Shown: positions 9,792 through 18,809, counted from the first letter of the stretch. The stretch is DNA of 64,000 nucleotides from Rhodobacter sp. (GCA_020250445.1 JADCEF010000042.1:1-64000); one strand, 5' to 3'. Notes: a model not told the origin generated them from the letters alone. Program-made: numbers and translations.

Positions 9792-10205
9792 ATGGCCCAT
9801 ACCCGCATCCGCAAGTTCAATACCCGCGACACCTATCCGGAACAGAAGCTGGACAATGACCTGTGCCAGGCGGTCGTGGCGCGGGGCACGATGATCTTCC
9901 TGCGCGGCCAATGCCCGCAGGATCTCGACACGGCACAGACCATCGCCAGCCACGACCCGGTCGCGCAGACCCACAAGGTCATGCAGAACATCCGCCAGCT
10001 GATCGAGGAAAGCGGCGGCCGGATGGAGCATCTGTGCAAGATCGTGGTCTATCTGACCGATGTGCGCCACCGCGAGGCGGTCTACCGCACGATGGGTGAA
10101 TACATCAAAGGCGTGCATCCGGTGTCAACCGGCGTGGTGGTGACGGCGCTGGCCCGCCCGGACTGGCTGGTGGAGATTGACGCAACGGCGATGATCCCCG
10201 ACTGA
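9792..10205 (+). CDS. RidA/YjgF family protein
   Basis: A 137-residue protein of the RidA family. It has ARGTMIFLRGQCPQDLDT near residue 30, a QNIRQLIEESG helix, LCKIVVYLTDVRHREAVY and a C-terminal VEIDATAMIP. RidA proteins hydrolyse reactive enamine/imine products of amine oxidation and deamination in the cytoplasm. That suits a locus with an N-demethylase and a Rieske demethylase. It follows the Rieske gene by about 130 bases and probably belongs to the same transcript. Confidence 0.88.
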   Translation: MAHTRIRKFNTRDTYPEQKLDNDLCQAVVARGTMIFLRGQCPQDLDTAQTIASHDPVAQTHKVMQNIRQLIEESGGRMEHLCKIVVYLTDVRHREAVYRTMGEYIKGVHPVSTGVVVTALARPDWLVEIDATAMIPD

Positions 10206-10305
10206 CGGGCGGTTCGCCGCAGGTCGCTCTGCCGCCTGCGGGGGCCTGCGCGCCGCCCACCTGGGCACGGCACCCTGGTTGAAACGATGCAGAAAGGCTG
10301 TTCCC

Positions 10306-10995
10306 ATGACCTTCACCCTGGCCGCGCGCTGTCCCGAAACCGGGCAGTTCGGGATCGTCATCTCTTCCTCTTCCCCTGCCGTGGCGGCGCGCTGTGCCCA
10401 TGCGCGGGCCGGCGCGGGGGTGGTGGCCACCCAGAACGTCACCGATCCTGCGCTGGGGCCACGGCTGCTTGATCTGCTGGACCAGGGCCATAGCGCACAG
10501 GCGGCACTGGCGGGGGTAACGGCGGCAACGCCGGACATCGGCTGGCGGCAGCTTCTGGTGGTGGACCGCGCCGGGGGCACGGCTGTCTTTACCGGTGACA
10601 GGGTACTCGGCGTTCCGGGGCAGGCCCAAGGCGATGGGGTGGTGGCGGGCGGAAACCTTTTGGCCGGCCCGGGCGTGCCGGCGGCCATGATTGCGGCCTA
10701 CATGGCGGCGACGGGCCCTTTCGGCGACCGGCTGCTGGCTGGGCTGACCGGCGGTCTGGCCGCAGGGGGCGAGGCCGGACCCGTGCATTCGGCAGGGATG
10801 AAGATCGTTGACCGGTTGAGCTGGCCGCTGGTGGACCTGCGCGTGGACTGGGCAGAAACCGATCCGATCGCGCAGCTTCATAAGGCCTGGCAGGTCTATG
10901 GCCCCCAGGCCGAAGACTATGTGCGCCGCGCGGAATCGCCGGGGGACGCGCCGGCATATGGTGTGCCGGGGGACTCTCTCCGGGTTGAGAAATAA
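10306..10995 (+). CDS. DUF1028 family protein (Ntn-hydrolase-like)
   Basis: A 229-residue protein starting MTFTLAARCPETGQFGIVISSSSPAVAARC, typical of DUF1028. Members resemble Ntn hydrolases and are often found near RidA proteins and amine or amino-acid degradation genes; the reaction is not established. GAAAGG precedes the ATG at 10306. It ends the rightward arm of the locus. By context it may hydrolyse an amide-type intermediate. Confidence 0.8.
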   Translation: MTFTLAARCPETGQFGIVISSSSPAVAARCAHARAGAGVVATQNVTDPALGPRLLDLLDQGHSAQAALAGVTAATPDIGWRQLLVVDRAGGTAVFTGDRVLGVPGQAQGDGVVAGGNLLAGPGVPAAMIAAYMAATGPFGDRLLAGLTGGLAAGGEAGPVHSAGMKIVDRLSWPLVDLRVDWAETDPIAQLHKAWQVYGPQAEDYVRRAESPGDAPAYGVPGDSLRVEK

Positions 10996-11028
10996 CTTCA
11001 GGATAATCTCGCATTCCATTGATAATAT

Positions 11029-11053
11029 GCATTTTCGCTGATTAGCGAAATGC
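11029..11053 (+). terminator. Stem-loop after the DUF1028 gene
   Basis: GCATTTTCGCT pairs with AGCGAAATGC around a short loop, with one bulged T. It lies 34 bases after the DUF1028 stop in a locally AT-rich stretch. There is no U-run after it, so it is only a weak terminator candidate. Confidence 0.4.
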
Positions 11054-12036
11054 GGGTCGATGCCGCTTCGGATCACGCTGTACCAACCGGACCGATTGGC
11101 AGGCGCGGCCGTGTCCGGATCCGTCCCGGCAGGGGCCCAAAGGACGAACATCCGGCAGACCCGGTGGTGCCGCTGACCTGCGCCATCCTGTCGGTCACGG
11201 CGGCGCTGGCTGGGCACCCTGTCCGCGCCTTCGGCGATCCTTGCCGAAGCGGGGGTCCGGGGGTGATCTGCCGCCGACTGGGGGCAGAGGCGGCGTTTAC
11301 GGGTGATGAAACAGCACTCCGGCCGCTTGCCTGCCGGGGAACTCGTCCCGAGCCGGGCAAAGGGATTGTCCGTTTGGGCGGGATCAGGAAACGCGACCCG
11401 CGTTTCCCCCGCCCCTGCGCGACAGTGCCCCGCAGACCGGCGGGTCCGGGCACCACGAAAGGCCAGCGCCCGACCCGGCGGACGGAAAGGGCCCGCCGGG
11501 GGCGGGGTGGGCGCGCGGCACGCGCCGCGCAGGGCCGGGGCGATGGCCCCGGTCAGACCGCGCGGGGCACGCAGGCGCAAAAGCTTCCTGCCTTCCGTTC
11601 AGGCAGCCCACGCGACCGGCACCTTTCAGCGCCCGTGCAAAGAACATGCAGAAGGATCCGGTGTCATTGAATGGAATCTTCGCCAAACCTGTCACAGGCT
11701 GCCGCGGGATGCGCACCCGCGAAAGTCCTTGCCGCCCTTGCCTGCCCGGTGCCGTGCCGGTCAGGGCGATGGATACGGGCAGCCGGCGTAAGATGCACGG
11801 GCTGACGGCTGGGGGCCGTTCCCGCGCGGCGACGGCAGACGTGCCGCGATCTTGGGATGGACACGACCGGCAAGGCAACCGGTACCGCCCCCCGGGCCGC
11901 GCGGTCAGGGTCTGCCATGTGAGGGACGGCCAGATCGCGTGGAAAAGGCCTGTGTTCGGCCTGACATGCAAGCAGGGTTCTGGCGTCTTTCCTGACCAGC
12001 GATTACCCTGATCCTGCAAGAGTAGAGAGTCAGGCC
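11054..12036. other. Gene-free 1-kb spacer with a dispersed repeat copy
   Basis: No supported gene was found. The long open frames here are Arg/Pro/Ala-rich and follow GC skew, without family motifs. The stretch 11371-11480 resembles the tandem repeat at the left window edge. GAGAG just before 12037 is the ribosome site of the following SDR gene. Confidence 0.6.
11371..11480 (+). repeat. Dispersed copy of the left-edge intergenic repeat
   Basis: The order of blocks is the same as in the units at 1-446: GCGGGATC.GGAAACGCGAC, CGCGTTTCCCCCGCCC, GCGCGACAGTGCCCCG, then GCGGGTCCGGG and GGCCAGCGCC. The strand is the same as in the left copies. With the left array it brackets the demethylation locus as a direct repeat. 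Confidence 0.7.
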
Positions 12037-12813
12037 ATGGATCTGGGGATCAGGGGAAAGCGGGCGCTGGTCTGTGCGTCTTCCAAAGGGCTGGGGCGCG
12101 GCTGCGCTGCGGCTTTGGCGGAAGCCGGTGTCGATCTGGTGATGAACGCCCGCGGGGCTGCGGCGCTGGCGGCTGCGGCGGCGGATATCCGCGCGGCGCA
12201 TCAGGTGGGCGTGGTCACCGTCCCCTGCGACGTTACCACCGAGGCGGGCCGTGCGGCGGTGCTGGCCCAGGGGCCTTTCGACATTTTGGTGACCAACGCG
12301 GGCGGCCCGCCGCCCGGCCTCTGGTCCGACTGGTCGCGCGAGGATTTCCTCAGGGCGATTGATGCCAACATGCTGACGCCCATCGCGCTGATGCAGGCGG
12401 TCCTGCCGGGGATGATGGCAAAGAGCTGGGGCAGGGTGGTCAACATCACCAGCGTGTCGGTCAAGGCACCGGTGCCGGTGCTGGGGCTGTCGAATACGGC
12501 GCGGGCCGGGCTGACCGGCTTTGTCGCGGGCACGGCGCGGCAGGTGGCAAGCAAGGGTGTGACCATCAACAACCTTCTGCCCGGTATCCATGCCACCGAT
12601 CGGGCCGTTGCGCTGGACGGGGCCGTTGCCAAGGCGCGCGGCATCACCATGCAAGACGCGATTGCCGAACGCAGCGCCACCATTCCTGCCGGACGCTATG
12701 GCACCGCGGCCGAGTTTGGTGCGACTTGCGCCTTTCTGTGTTCGCGGCATGCCGGGTTTATTGTCGGGCAGAACATCCTTCTGGATGGCGGGGCGACGAA
12801 TGCTACCCTTTGA
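12037..12813 (+). CDS. SDR-family oxidoreductase with altered active site
   Basis: A 258-residue Rossmann protein of the short-chain dehydrogenase family. Recognisable parts are ASSKGLG near residues 14-20 (cofactor loop), DILVTNAGG at 82-90, ITSVS with Ser139, and ILLDGGATN at the C-terminus. The usual YxxxK pair is absent: the aligned segment is LSNTARAGL, giving Ser152 and Arg156. An SDR subgroup without a perfect cofactor motif or tetrad is known (BKR-like), so this may be a real variant with other chemistry or a non-catalytic protein. The next gene starts 14 bases before this one ends. Confidence 0.85.
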   Translation: MDLGIRGKRALVCASSKGLGRGCAAALAEAGVDLVMNARGAAALAAAAADIRAAHQVGVVTVPCDVTTEAGRAAVLAQGPFDILVTNAGGPPPGLWSDWSREDFLRAIDANMLTPIALMQAVLPGMMAKSWGRVVNITSVSVKAPVPVLGLSNTARAGLTGFVAGTARQVASKGVTINNLLPGIHATDRAVALDGAVAKARGITMQDAIAERSATIPAGRYGTAAEFGATCAFLCSRHAGFIVGQNILLDGGATNATL

Positions 12814-13726
12814 TCCCGCCGGGTACGCAACGCCGGACTGGCAATGCGTGATGATCCTGTGGGGCGACAAGTACGGCATCGAGACCGTCAACCGCCTTGT
12901 CTCTGCCGTGGCCGCCCATGCCCGCAAGCCACCCAGGTTCGTGCTTTTGACCGACCGCGCCCGTCCGGGCCTTGACGCCCGTGTTACCGCGCGTCCGATC
13001 CCGGAGGTGTGGCTTCAGCCCGGGATGCTGGGCGGCGGCTGTCAGGCCAAGCTGTGCCTGTTTGACCCCGGGGTCGTGCCGGATGATCTGCCGGCGGTCT
13101 ATCTGGATCTGGATACCGTTATCCTGGGCGATGTCAGCACGGCGACAGGCCTTCTCAAGCCGGGCGGGTTGCTGATGCTGCAAAGTGCCGTCCTGCCCTT
13201 TGGGCCGCTGGGGCGGCTGGTCTGCCGACTCACCGGGGGCAAGCGCTATGCGCGGGGCAATTCCTCGGTCGTGATCTATCACCCTGCCGATTGCGGCTAT
13301 ATCGCCGCGCGGTTTCTGGACCTGAAGCGGCAGTATCCGACGCTTGGCTTTCCACCAATGCGCGCCGATGAACGGTTCATCAGCTGGGCCGCGCAGGCGG
13401 TGGTGGCGGCGGTGCCGACGTCTTTTGCGGTGAAGCTGCCCACCGAGTATATGTCGCGGATCGCGGTGCTGGGCTATGTCTGGGCGGCCCTGCCCTGGGT
13501 CAGGGCGCGGCGGCGCAGGCTGGTTGTTGTCACCTTGTGCGGAATGACGGTAAAGCCCGAGGCCCTGCTGGCCTTGCCTGAAAATGGCCGCCTTACCGAC
13601 CGGCACGGCCGCACGTTGATCTGGTCCGACGCCGTGCTGGGCCATGTCAGGCGGGCCATCCTTGCCTTTTGCGCGCCCGCCCGGCCAGACCGCAGTCCGC
13701 CGGACCGCTGGCAGTCGGACAACTGA
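12800..13726 (+). CDS. Glycosyltransferase-like protein
   Basis: A protein of 308 residues if it starts at the ATG at 12800, which has a GGCGGGG-type site upstream and overlaps the SDR gene by 14 bases. A start at 12851 (MILWGDKYG) is also possible. It carries VYLDLDTVILGDV, a DxD motif in the context of GT-A nucleotide-sugar transferases, then a conserved-looking ARGNSSVVIYH and RADERFISW. No transmembrane anchor is evident. It is cytoplasmic and probably transfers a sugar to an unknown acceptor. Pairing with an SDR gene could mean sugar or polyketide-like modification, but this is guesswork. Confidence 0.6.
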   Translation: MLPFDPAGYATPDWQCVMILWGDKYGIETVNRLVSAVAAHARKPPRFVLLTDRARPGLDARVTARPIPEVWLQPGMLGGGCQAKLCLFDPGVVPDDLPAVYLDLDTVILGDVSTATGLLKPGGLLMLQSAVLPFGPLGRLVCRLTGGKRYARGNSSVVIYHPADCGYIAARFLDLKRQYPTLGFPPMRADERFISWAAQAVVAAVPTSFAVKLPTEYMSRIAVLGYVWAALPWVRARRRRLVVVTLCGMTVKPEALLALPENGRLTDRHGRTLIWSDAVLGHVRRAILAFCAPARPDRSPPDRWQSDN

Positions 13727-13815
13727 ACGCCGGGCAAGGCACCGCTTCGGGCGGGCGGCTTGTGGCGCATCTGCGGCGCTGGTATGGAATACCTGACCAA
13801 TTCAGTTGAGTTTGC

Positions 13816-14910
13816 ATGCCCCCCGCCCCGCCCCTTCGCCTGGATGTTTCGCATCTTGGCCGCAGTTTCGGCGGGCGGCCGGTGGTGGATGATGTGTCGC
13901 TGGCGGTGGCACCGGGGCAGGTGACCTGCCTTCTGGGCCCTTCGGGCTGCGGGAAATCGACAACGTTGCGGATCATTGCCGGGGTTGATCGCGCCGACCG
14001 GGGCGAGGTGCGGATCGACGGCCGAACGGTCGAAGGGCAGGGGGTCCATGTCCCGCCCGAGGCGCGGTCCGTGGGGCTGATGTTCCAGGATTTTGCCCTT
14101 TTTCCGCACCTGACGGTGGCCGAGAATGTCGGCTTCGGGCTGCGCACCGACAGGGCGGAGAAGTCCCGCCGAGTTGGTGAACTATTGGAAAAGGTCGAGC
14201 TTTCCGGTTTTGGACCGAAGCATCCGCACCAGCTTTCCGGCGGAGAGCAGCAGCGCGTCGCCCTTGCCCGCGCCCTTGCCCCGCGCCCGCGCGTCATGCT
14301 GATGGACGAGCCTTTTTCCGGGCTGGACAACCGGCTGCGCGACGGCATCCGCGACACCACGCTGGATGTGCTGAAGGAAGAGGGGACGGCGGTGCTGCTG
14401 GTAACGCATGAGCCGGACGAAGCCATGCGCATGGCCGACGAGATTGCGCTGATGCGCGGCGGGCGTATCGTGCAACGCGGCGCGCCTTACAATGTCTACA
14501 ACGCGCCAGTGGACAAGGCGGCGGCAGCATTTTTCAGCGATATCAACGTGATCCGGGCGGTGTCGCGGGGGGCGCTGACGGAGACGCCCTTTGGGGCCTT
14601 CCTGACACCCGGCCATGCCGACGGGGCCGAGGTCGAGATCGTGATCCGCCCGCAGCATCTGAAGATCGACTTCGACAGGGGCGGTCGCGGCCCCAATCCG
14701 ACGCCGCAGGATGGAACGGCCGCCCGGGGCCGGGTCATCCGGTCGCGGTTCATGGGGCGCGAAAGCCTGGTCGATTTCCGGATGGAGTTTGACGGGCTGA
14801 AGCTGACCGCATCAGTGCCCGGGGTGTTCCTGCCGCGCCCTGACACCGATCTCTGGCTGATGATCCGGCGCGACCGCTGCTTTGTCTTTCCGGCATCCCG
14901 CGCCCCTTAG
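13816..14910 (+). CDS. ABC transporter ATP-binding protein, FbpC/PotA type, orphan
   Basis: A 364-residue ATPase with Walker A GPSGCGKST, Q-loop MFQDFALFPHLTV, signature [15 protein letters not shown], Walker B VMLMDEPFSGLD, switch LVTHEPDEAM and a C-terminal TOBE-like region from about residue 240 (EIVIRPQHLKI). The family includes ferric iron, sulfate and thiamine importers. No permease or binding-protein gene is adjacent, so it must work with partners elsewhere. It converges on the YafY regulator; their stop codons overlap inside a CCCCTTAGGGG palindrome at 14904-14914. Confidence 0.82.
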   Translation: MPPAPPLRLDVSHLGRSFGGRPVVDDVSLAVAPGQVTCLLGPSGCGKSTTLRIIAGVDRADRGEVRIDGRTVEGQGVHVPPEARSVGLMFQDFALFPHLTVAENVGFGLRTDRAEKSRRVGELLEKVELSGFGPKHPHQLSGGEQQRVALARALAPRPRVMLMDEPFSGLDNRLRDGIRDTTLDVLKEEGTAVLLVTHEPDEAMRMADEIALMRGGRIVQRGAPYNVYNAPVDKAAAAFFSDINVIRAVSRGALTETPFGAFLTPGHADGAEVEIVIRPQHLKIDFDRGGRGPNPTPQDGTAARGRVIRSRFMGRESLVDFRMEFDGLKLTASVPGVFLPRPDTDLWLMIRRDRCFVFPASRAP

Positions 14911-15581
14911 GGGTCTTCGGCCAGGCGCGCGATGTAATCCTCGACCGTGGTGCCCGGCTCCGGGCGGAAGGGGCCGCGCAGTTCAAGCGCTTGGATAAGA
15001 TCAACGCGAAACACCCTGAAATCAGACCGATTTTCGCACCAGGCGGTCAGGGTCCAGGCCCGGCCCCAGAATTCAAGTTGCAAAGGTCTGACCACCCGTT
15101 CGCCCGTGCTGCCGGACAACGAGGTGTAGCGCAGCCACAGCCGTTCATGCCCGCGGATCGCGCGGCGGATCAGCGACAGGCGCGGCGCGGCCTTCGCGGC
15201 TTCGGCGCTGGCAAAAACAAAGGTTTCGCTGCCCGAATCGCGCGATGCATCGGGTGTGACCGCCGCGATCTTTGCCCGCAGGCTGATGGCGGCGCGGGCC
15301 AGCGACGGATCGGCGGCCGAGGCGACAAGCTGCACGCCAAGACGCAGCGCCTCCAACTCGTCGCGGGTCAGGGCGACCGGGGGCAGGGTGATCGGGGCCG
15401 ACAGGATATAGCCGACACCGCGTTCCCCTTCCACCGGCAGGCCCGAGGCGATCAGCGTGGCCATGTCGCGCCAGATCGTCCGGGTCGACACCTCGAGCGC
15501 CGCAGCCATGTCCGAGGCGCGGTGCAGTTTGCCGTCGCGCAGGATCTGGATCAGGTCGAACAGGCGGTCGGTGCGGCGCAT
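14907..15581 (-). CDS. YafY-family regulator (HTH plus WYL)
   Basis: A 224-residue regulator. An N-terminal winged helix (RLFDLIQILRDGKLHRASDM, VSTRTIWRDMATL) is followed by a WYL domain (RRAIRGHERLWLRYTSLSG, ...GRAWTLTAWCENRSDFRVFRVD). WYL proteins bind small ligands or nucleic acids and control stress, phage-defence or metabolic genes. Its stop overlaps the convergent ABC ATPase gene. The nearest upstream gene on the same strand is a small secreted protein 31 bases away, so the two may be co-transcribed. Confidence 0.85.
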   Translation of the reverse strand: MRRTDRLFDLIQILRDGKLHRASDMAAALEVSTRTIWRDMATLIASGLPVEGERGVGYILSAPITLPPVALTRDELEALRLGVQLVASAADPSLARAAISLRAKIAAVTPDASRDSGSETFVFASAEAAKAAPRLSLIRRAIRGHERLWLRYTSLSGSTGERVVRPLQLEFWGRAWTLTAWCENRSDFRVFRVDLIQALELRGPFRPEPGTTVEDYIARLAEDP

Positions 15582-15612
15582 GGCAGCACCCTGCGGTGCG
15601 CCGCGGCCAGGG

Positions 15613-16008
15613 TCAATTGCCCATCTGCCACAGGACCGGCGCGTGGCGCATGACCATGCTCGCAGGATCGATGGCGGCGGCGAAGGGGGCGAATTCGGGC
15701 AGTTGCATCACGGCCTGTGCGGCCGCCCCGGCAGACGGCAAATCGGCCCATTCGACGTAATCCGTCCAAAGGCCGGTTTCGTCACGGCTCAGGCTGCGGC
15801 GCAGAAAGCCCGGCTGGGCGGCAACCGGGGCTGCGGTGGCCTTTGCCGCAGACAGGAATGCCGCCTCTTCGGTGCCCGGCATCAGGCGGAAGGTGACGAT
15901 TTCGGCAATGGGCTGCGGTTCCGCCGTGCCGCCCGCGCGCGCGTCGGGCGGGGCGAACAGCATGGTCAGGGCCAGGGCCGTCAGGGTGACTGCTTTGGTG
16001 CGGTGCAT
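15613..16008 (-). CDS. Small secreted protein, ferredoxin-like dimeric barrel fold (ABM-like)
   Basis: A 131-residue protein with a signal peptide (MHRTKAVTLTALALTMLF... cut after ARA). The mature part, IAEIVTFRLMPGTEEAAFLSAA...GFLRRSLSRDETGLWTDYVEW, looks like an antibiotic-biosynthesis-monooxygenase or stress-responsive barrel domain. AAAGGAAAG about 9 bases upstream supports the ATG at 16008; the frame stays open 15 codons further upstream. The function is unknown; export is unusual for this fold. Confidence 0.65.
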   Translation of the reverse strand: MHRTKAVTLTALALTMLFAPPDARAGGTAEPQPIAEIVTFRLMPGTEEAAFLSAAKATAAPVAAQPGFLRRSLSRDETGLWTDYVEWADLPSAGAAAQAVMQLPEFAPFAAAIDPASMVMRHAPVLWQMGN

Positions 16009-16216
16009 CGTGGTCGTCTTTCCTTTGTCGGTTGCGATGGCCCCTGATCGCACGGGGCAACTGACATGTAGCTGTCAGCTATGTGCAGGTCCCCGCGCTG
16101 TTCCTGTGCCAAAGGTGGCCTGTTACGCGCATTCGTGCTTTGAAAGGGCAGGGCAACAGGGCTAGTGTTCCGTCAGAACCGTCAAGGCGCGCTTCTGCGC
16201 CAATGGAGTGGGTGAT

Positions 16217-16417
16217 ATGCTTAACAACATCGGCCTTCCCGGCCTTCTTCTGATTGCGGTGGTCGTGCTTGTGCTGTTCGGGCGCGGCAAGGTCAGCTCG
16301 CTGATGGGCGAAGTCGGCAAGGGGATTACCGCCTTCAAGAAGGGCGTGAACGACGGCGCGGCGGAAAGCGAGGCTGCGCGCGACGTGACGCCGCCTGCCG
16401 AAAAGGACAAGGTCTGA
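16217..16417 (+). CDS. tatA: Sec-independent translocase TatA
   Basis: A 66-residue protein with an N-terminal membrane helix ([17 protein letters not shown]), the FGRGK hinge and an amphipathic helix ([18 protein letters not shown]). It forms the variable pore of the twin-arginine translocase for folded proteins. GGAG 8 bases upstream favours the ATG at 16217; a GTG three codons earlier is possible. It is first in tatABC. Confidence 0.93.
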   Translation: MLNNIGLPGLLLIAVVVLVLFGRGKVSSLMGEVGKGITAFKKGVNDGAAESEAARDVTPPAEKDKV

Positions 16418-16447
16418 CAGGCCCGGCCCTGATGGGGCGAATCAGCG

Positions 16448-17092
16448 ATGTTTGATATCGGCTGGACAGAACTTGTGGTTGTCGGGGTTGTTGCCCTGAT
16501 CGTGATCGGGCCCAAGGACCTGCCCGACATGTTCCGCACGATGGGCCGCTTTACCGCAAAGGCGCGGTCGATGGCGCGTGATTTTCAGCGGGCAATGGAA
16601 GCAGCCGCCGACGAGGCCGGCGTCAAGGACGTGGCAAAAGACCTCAAGACCATCACATCGGCCCGCAACACGGGTCTGGATGCGGTCAAGAACGCCGCCA
16701 GCAAGTTCGAAAAGTGGGACCCGATGAAACCGGTGCCAAAGGCGGCACCGACCGCCCCTGCTGCGTCTGCCCCGGCACAGCCTGCCCCTGCTGCGGCGGC
16801 ACCGGCACCCGTGGCGGCAGAGGTGAAACCTGCGGCCCCGATGGGACCGGCAACGCAGGCGCTGGCCGACGCCCAGGCGGCAAAGCGGGCGGCAGGTGCC
16901 AAAGCCCTTAAGGCGGGCCCGCAGACGGGTGGCGACGCTTCGGCGGCACCCGCGGCCCGCACGCCGCGCATGCCGAAGGCGGACAAACCTGCAGCACCGC
17001 CAGCGGCCCCGAAGGCGGCCGCCGGGCCGCCTGACGCCGCCAGGCCCGCCCGCAAGGCGAAGAAACCGGCTTCCGGAAAGACCACGGCATGA
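16448..17092 (+). CDS. tatB: Sec-independent translocase TatB
   Basis: A 214-residue protein. [26 protein letters not shown] is a textbook TatB start (membrane helix, Glu8, GPKDLP hinge). An amphipathic helix follows to about residue 60. The rest is a long Ala/Pro/Lys-rich tail with no fold visible, longer than in E. coli. TatB with TatC recognises twin-arginine signal peptides. It overlaps tatC by 4 bases. Confidence 0.93.
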   Translation: MFDIGWTELVVVGVVALIVIGPKDLPDMFRTMGRFTAKARSMARDFQRAMEAAADEAGVKDVAKDLKTITSARNTGLDAVKNAASKFEKWDPMKPVPKAAPTAPAASAPAQPAPAAAAPAPVAAEVKPAAPMGPATQALADAQAAKRAAGAKALKAGPQTGGDASAAPAARTPRMPKADKPAAPPAAPKAAAGPPDAARPARKAKKPASGKTTA

Positions 17093-17958
17093 GCACCGAC
17101 GAGATCGATGACAGCTCTGCCCCGCTGATGGAGCATCTGAAGGAACTTCGTGACCGGATCCTGATCTCTCTGGGTGCCTTTGTGGTTGGCATCCTGATTG
17201 CGTTTTCGGTGTGGAGCCCGATCTTCAACTTTCTGACGAACCCGATCTGCGCTGCTCTGGAAGGGCGGGGGCAGGAATGCCAGCTGGTCCTGATCAAGCT
17301 GCAGGAAGGGTTCTTCGTGGCCTTCCGCATTTCGGTCATGGGCGGATTTATCCTGGCCTTTCCGGTGATCGCCTGGCAGATGTGGCGGTTTGTGGCCCCG
17401 GGTCTTTACAAGTCGGAAAAGGGCGCTTTTCTGCCGTTTCTGCTGTCGTCCCCGCTTATGTTCGCGGTCGGCGCGGCCTTTGCCTTTTATGTCGTGTTGC
17501 CGATTGCGTTCAATTTCTTCCTGGGCTTCCAGCAGATGATGGTGACCGATCCCGAAGCGGGGCCGGACCTTGTGACGGCGGAACCCGGAATGGCCGGCAT
17601 CATGTTCCAGGGGTCGATGGAACAATATCTGTCACTGACGACGAATTTCATTCTGGCCTTCGGCCTGTGCTTCCAGCTGCCGGTGCTTCTGACCCTGATG
17701 GGCAAGGCCGGGCTGATTTCGGCGCAGGGCCTGATCGGAATGCGCCGCTACGCCATTGTGCTGATCCTGATTCTTGCGGCAGTCGTCACACCGCCTGACA
17801 TGATGTCGCAACTGATCCTGTTTCTGGCGATCTATCCGCTGTACGAGGTGTCGATCTTTCTGATCCGCCGCATCGAAAAGCGGCGCGAGGCGGACCTGCG
17901 GGCGCAGGGCCTATGGGTTGACCCTGACGAGGATGAGGCGGAAAAGGGCGGCGCATGA
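17089..17958 (+). CDS. tatC: Sec-independent translocase TatC
   Basis: A 289-residue inner-membrane protein with six helices. It opens with the conserved [15 protein letters not shown], followed by [25 protein letters not shown] and the late [26 protein letters not shown]. It is the receptor of the Tat system. It overlaps tatB upstream and the DUF815 gene downstream, so all four genes are translationally linked. Confidence 0.95.
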   Translation: MSTDEIDDSSAPLMEHLKELRDRILISLGAFVVGILIAFSVWSPIFNFLTNPICAALEGRGQECQLVLIKLQEGFFVAFRISVMGGFILAFPVIAWQMWRFVAPGLYKSEKGAFLPFLLSSPLMFAVGAAFAFYVVLPIAFNFFLGFQQMMVTDPEAGPDLVTAEPGMAGIMFQGSMEQYLSLTTNFILAFGLCFQLPVLLTLMGKAGLISAQGLIGMRRYAIVLILILAAVVTPPDMMSQLILFLAIYPLYEVSIFLIRRIEKRREADLRAQGLWVDPDEDEAEKGGA

Positions 17959-18809
17959 GCCTGCCGTCCCCTGCCGATGCCGCCCTGATCCGGATCGCCG
18001 AGGCGCTGGAGCGGCTCAGTCCGCCAGCGCCCCCTGCGCCGGATTTCACGCAGGCCGATGCCTTTGTCTGGCATACGGGGCCGGACCGGCTGGTTGCGGT
18101 GCCCCAGGTGTCGCGGGTGGCGCTGGCCCTGCTCGTGGGGGTGGACCGGGTGCGTGACATCCTGCTGGCCAACACGCTGCAGTTTGCCGAAGGTCTTCCG
18201 GCCAACAATGCGCTGTTGTGGGGCGCGCGCGGCATGGGAAAATCGAGCCTTGTCAAGGCTGTGCATGCCGAGGCGATCCGGCGGGGACGCAATCTGAAGA
18301 TCGTCGAGATCAGCCGCGAGGATCTGCCGTCCGTGGGCCGCCTTCTGGCCGTTCTGCGCGGCGCGCCGGATCGCTTTGTTCTGTTCTGCGATGACCTGTC
18401 GTTCAGCCATGACGACCAGCAGTACAAGGCGCTGAAGGCCGTTCTTGATGGCGGGATCGAAGGGCGGCCGGACAATGTGGTGTTCTATGCCACCTCGAAC
18501 CGCAGGCATCTGATGCCGCGCGAGATGATCGAAAACGAACGCTCTTCGGCGATCAACCCGTCAGAGGCGGTTGAGGAAAAGGTCTCTCTTTCGGATCGGT
18601 TCGGGCTGTGGCTGGGCTTTCATTCCTGTTCGCAGGACCAGTATCTGGACATGATCCGGGGCTATTGCGACGCAAGCGGTCTGGTCATCGATGCCGACCG
18701 CCTGCGCGCCGAAGCCATTGAATGGCAGGCGACGCGCGGTGCCCGGTCGGGCCGGGTCGCATGGCAGTTCTTTACCGATCTGGCGGGGCGGTCGGGCAAG
18801 GTGATCTGA
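17955..18809 (+). CDS. DUF815 AAA+ ATPase
   Basis: A 284-residue P-loop protein. It has Walker A-like [15 protein letters not shown] near residues 79-93, a Walker B-like [11 protein letters not shown] near 143 and the sensor-like [20 protein letters not shown]815 proteins are AAA+ ATPases of unknown role. In Rhodobacterales the gene commonly follows tatC; here it overlaps it by 4 bases. No membrane segment is seen. Confidence 0.85.
   Translation: MSLPSPADAALIRIAEALERLSPPAPPAPDFTQADAFVWHTGPDRLVAVPQVSRVALALLVGVDRVRDILLANTLQFAEGLPANNALLWGARGMGKSSLVKAVHAEAIRRGRNLKIVEISREDLPSVGRLLAVLRGAPDRFVLFCDDLSFSHDDQQYKALKAVLDGGIEGRPDNVVFYATSNRRHLMPREMIENERSSAINPSEAVEEKVSLSDRFGLWLGFHSCSQDQYLDMIRGYCDASGLVIDADRLRAEAIEWQATRGARSGRVAWQFFTDLAGRSGKVI

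Noticed and set aside
10105-11580. A 491-codon minus-strand frame across the spacer after the DUF1028 gene
   Set aside because: It is Arg/Pro/Ala-rich, runs through the repeat copy and antisense to the DUF1028 and RidA genes, and has no motif.
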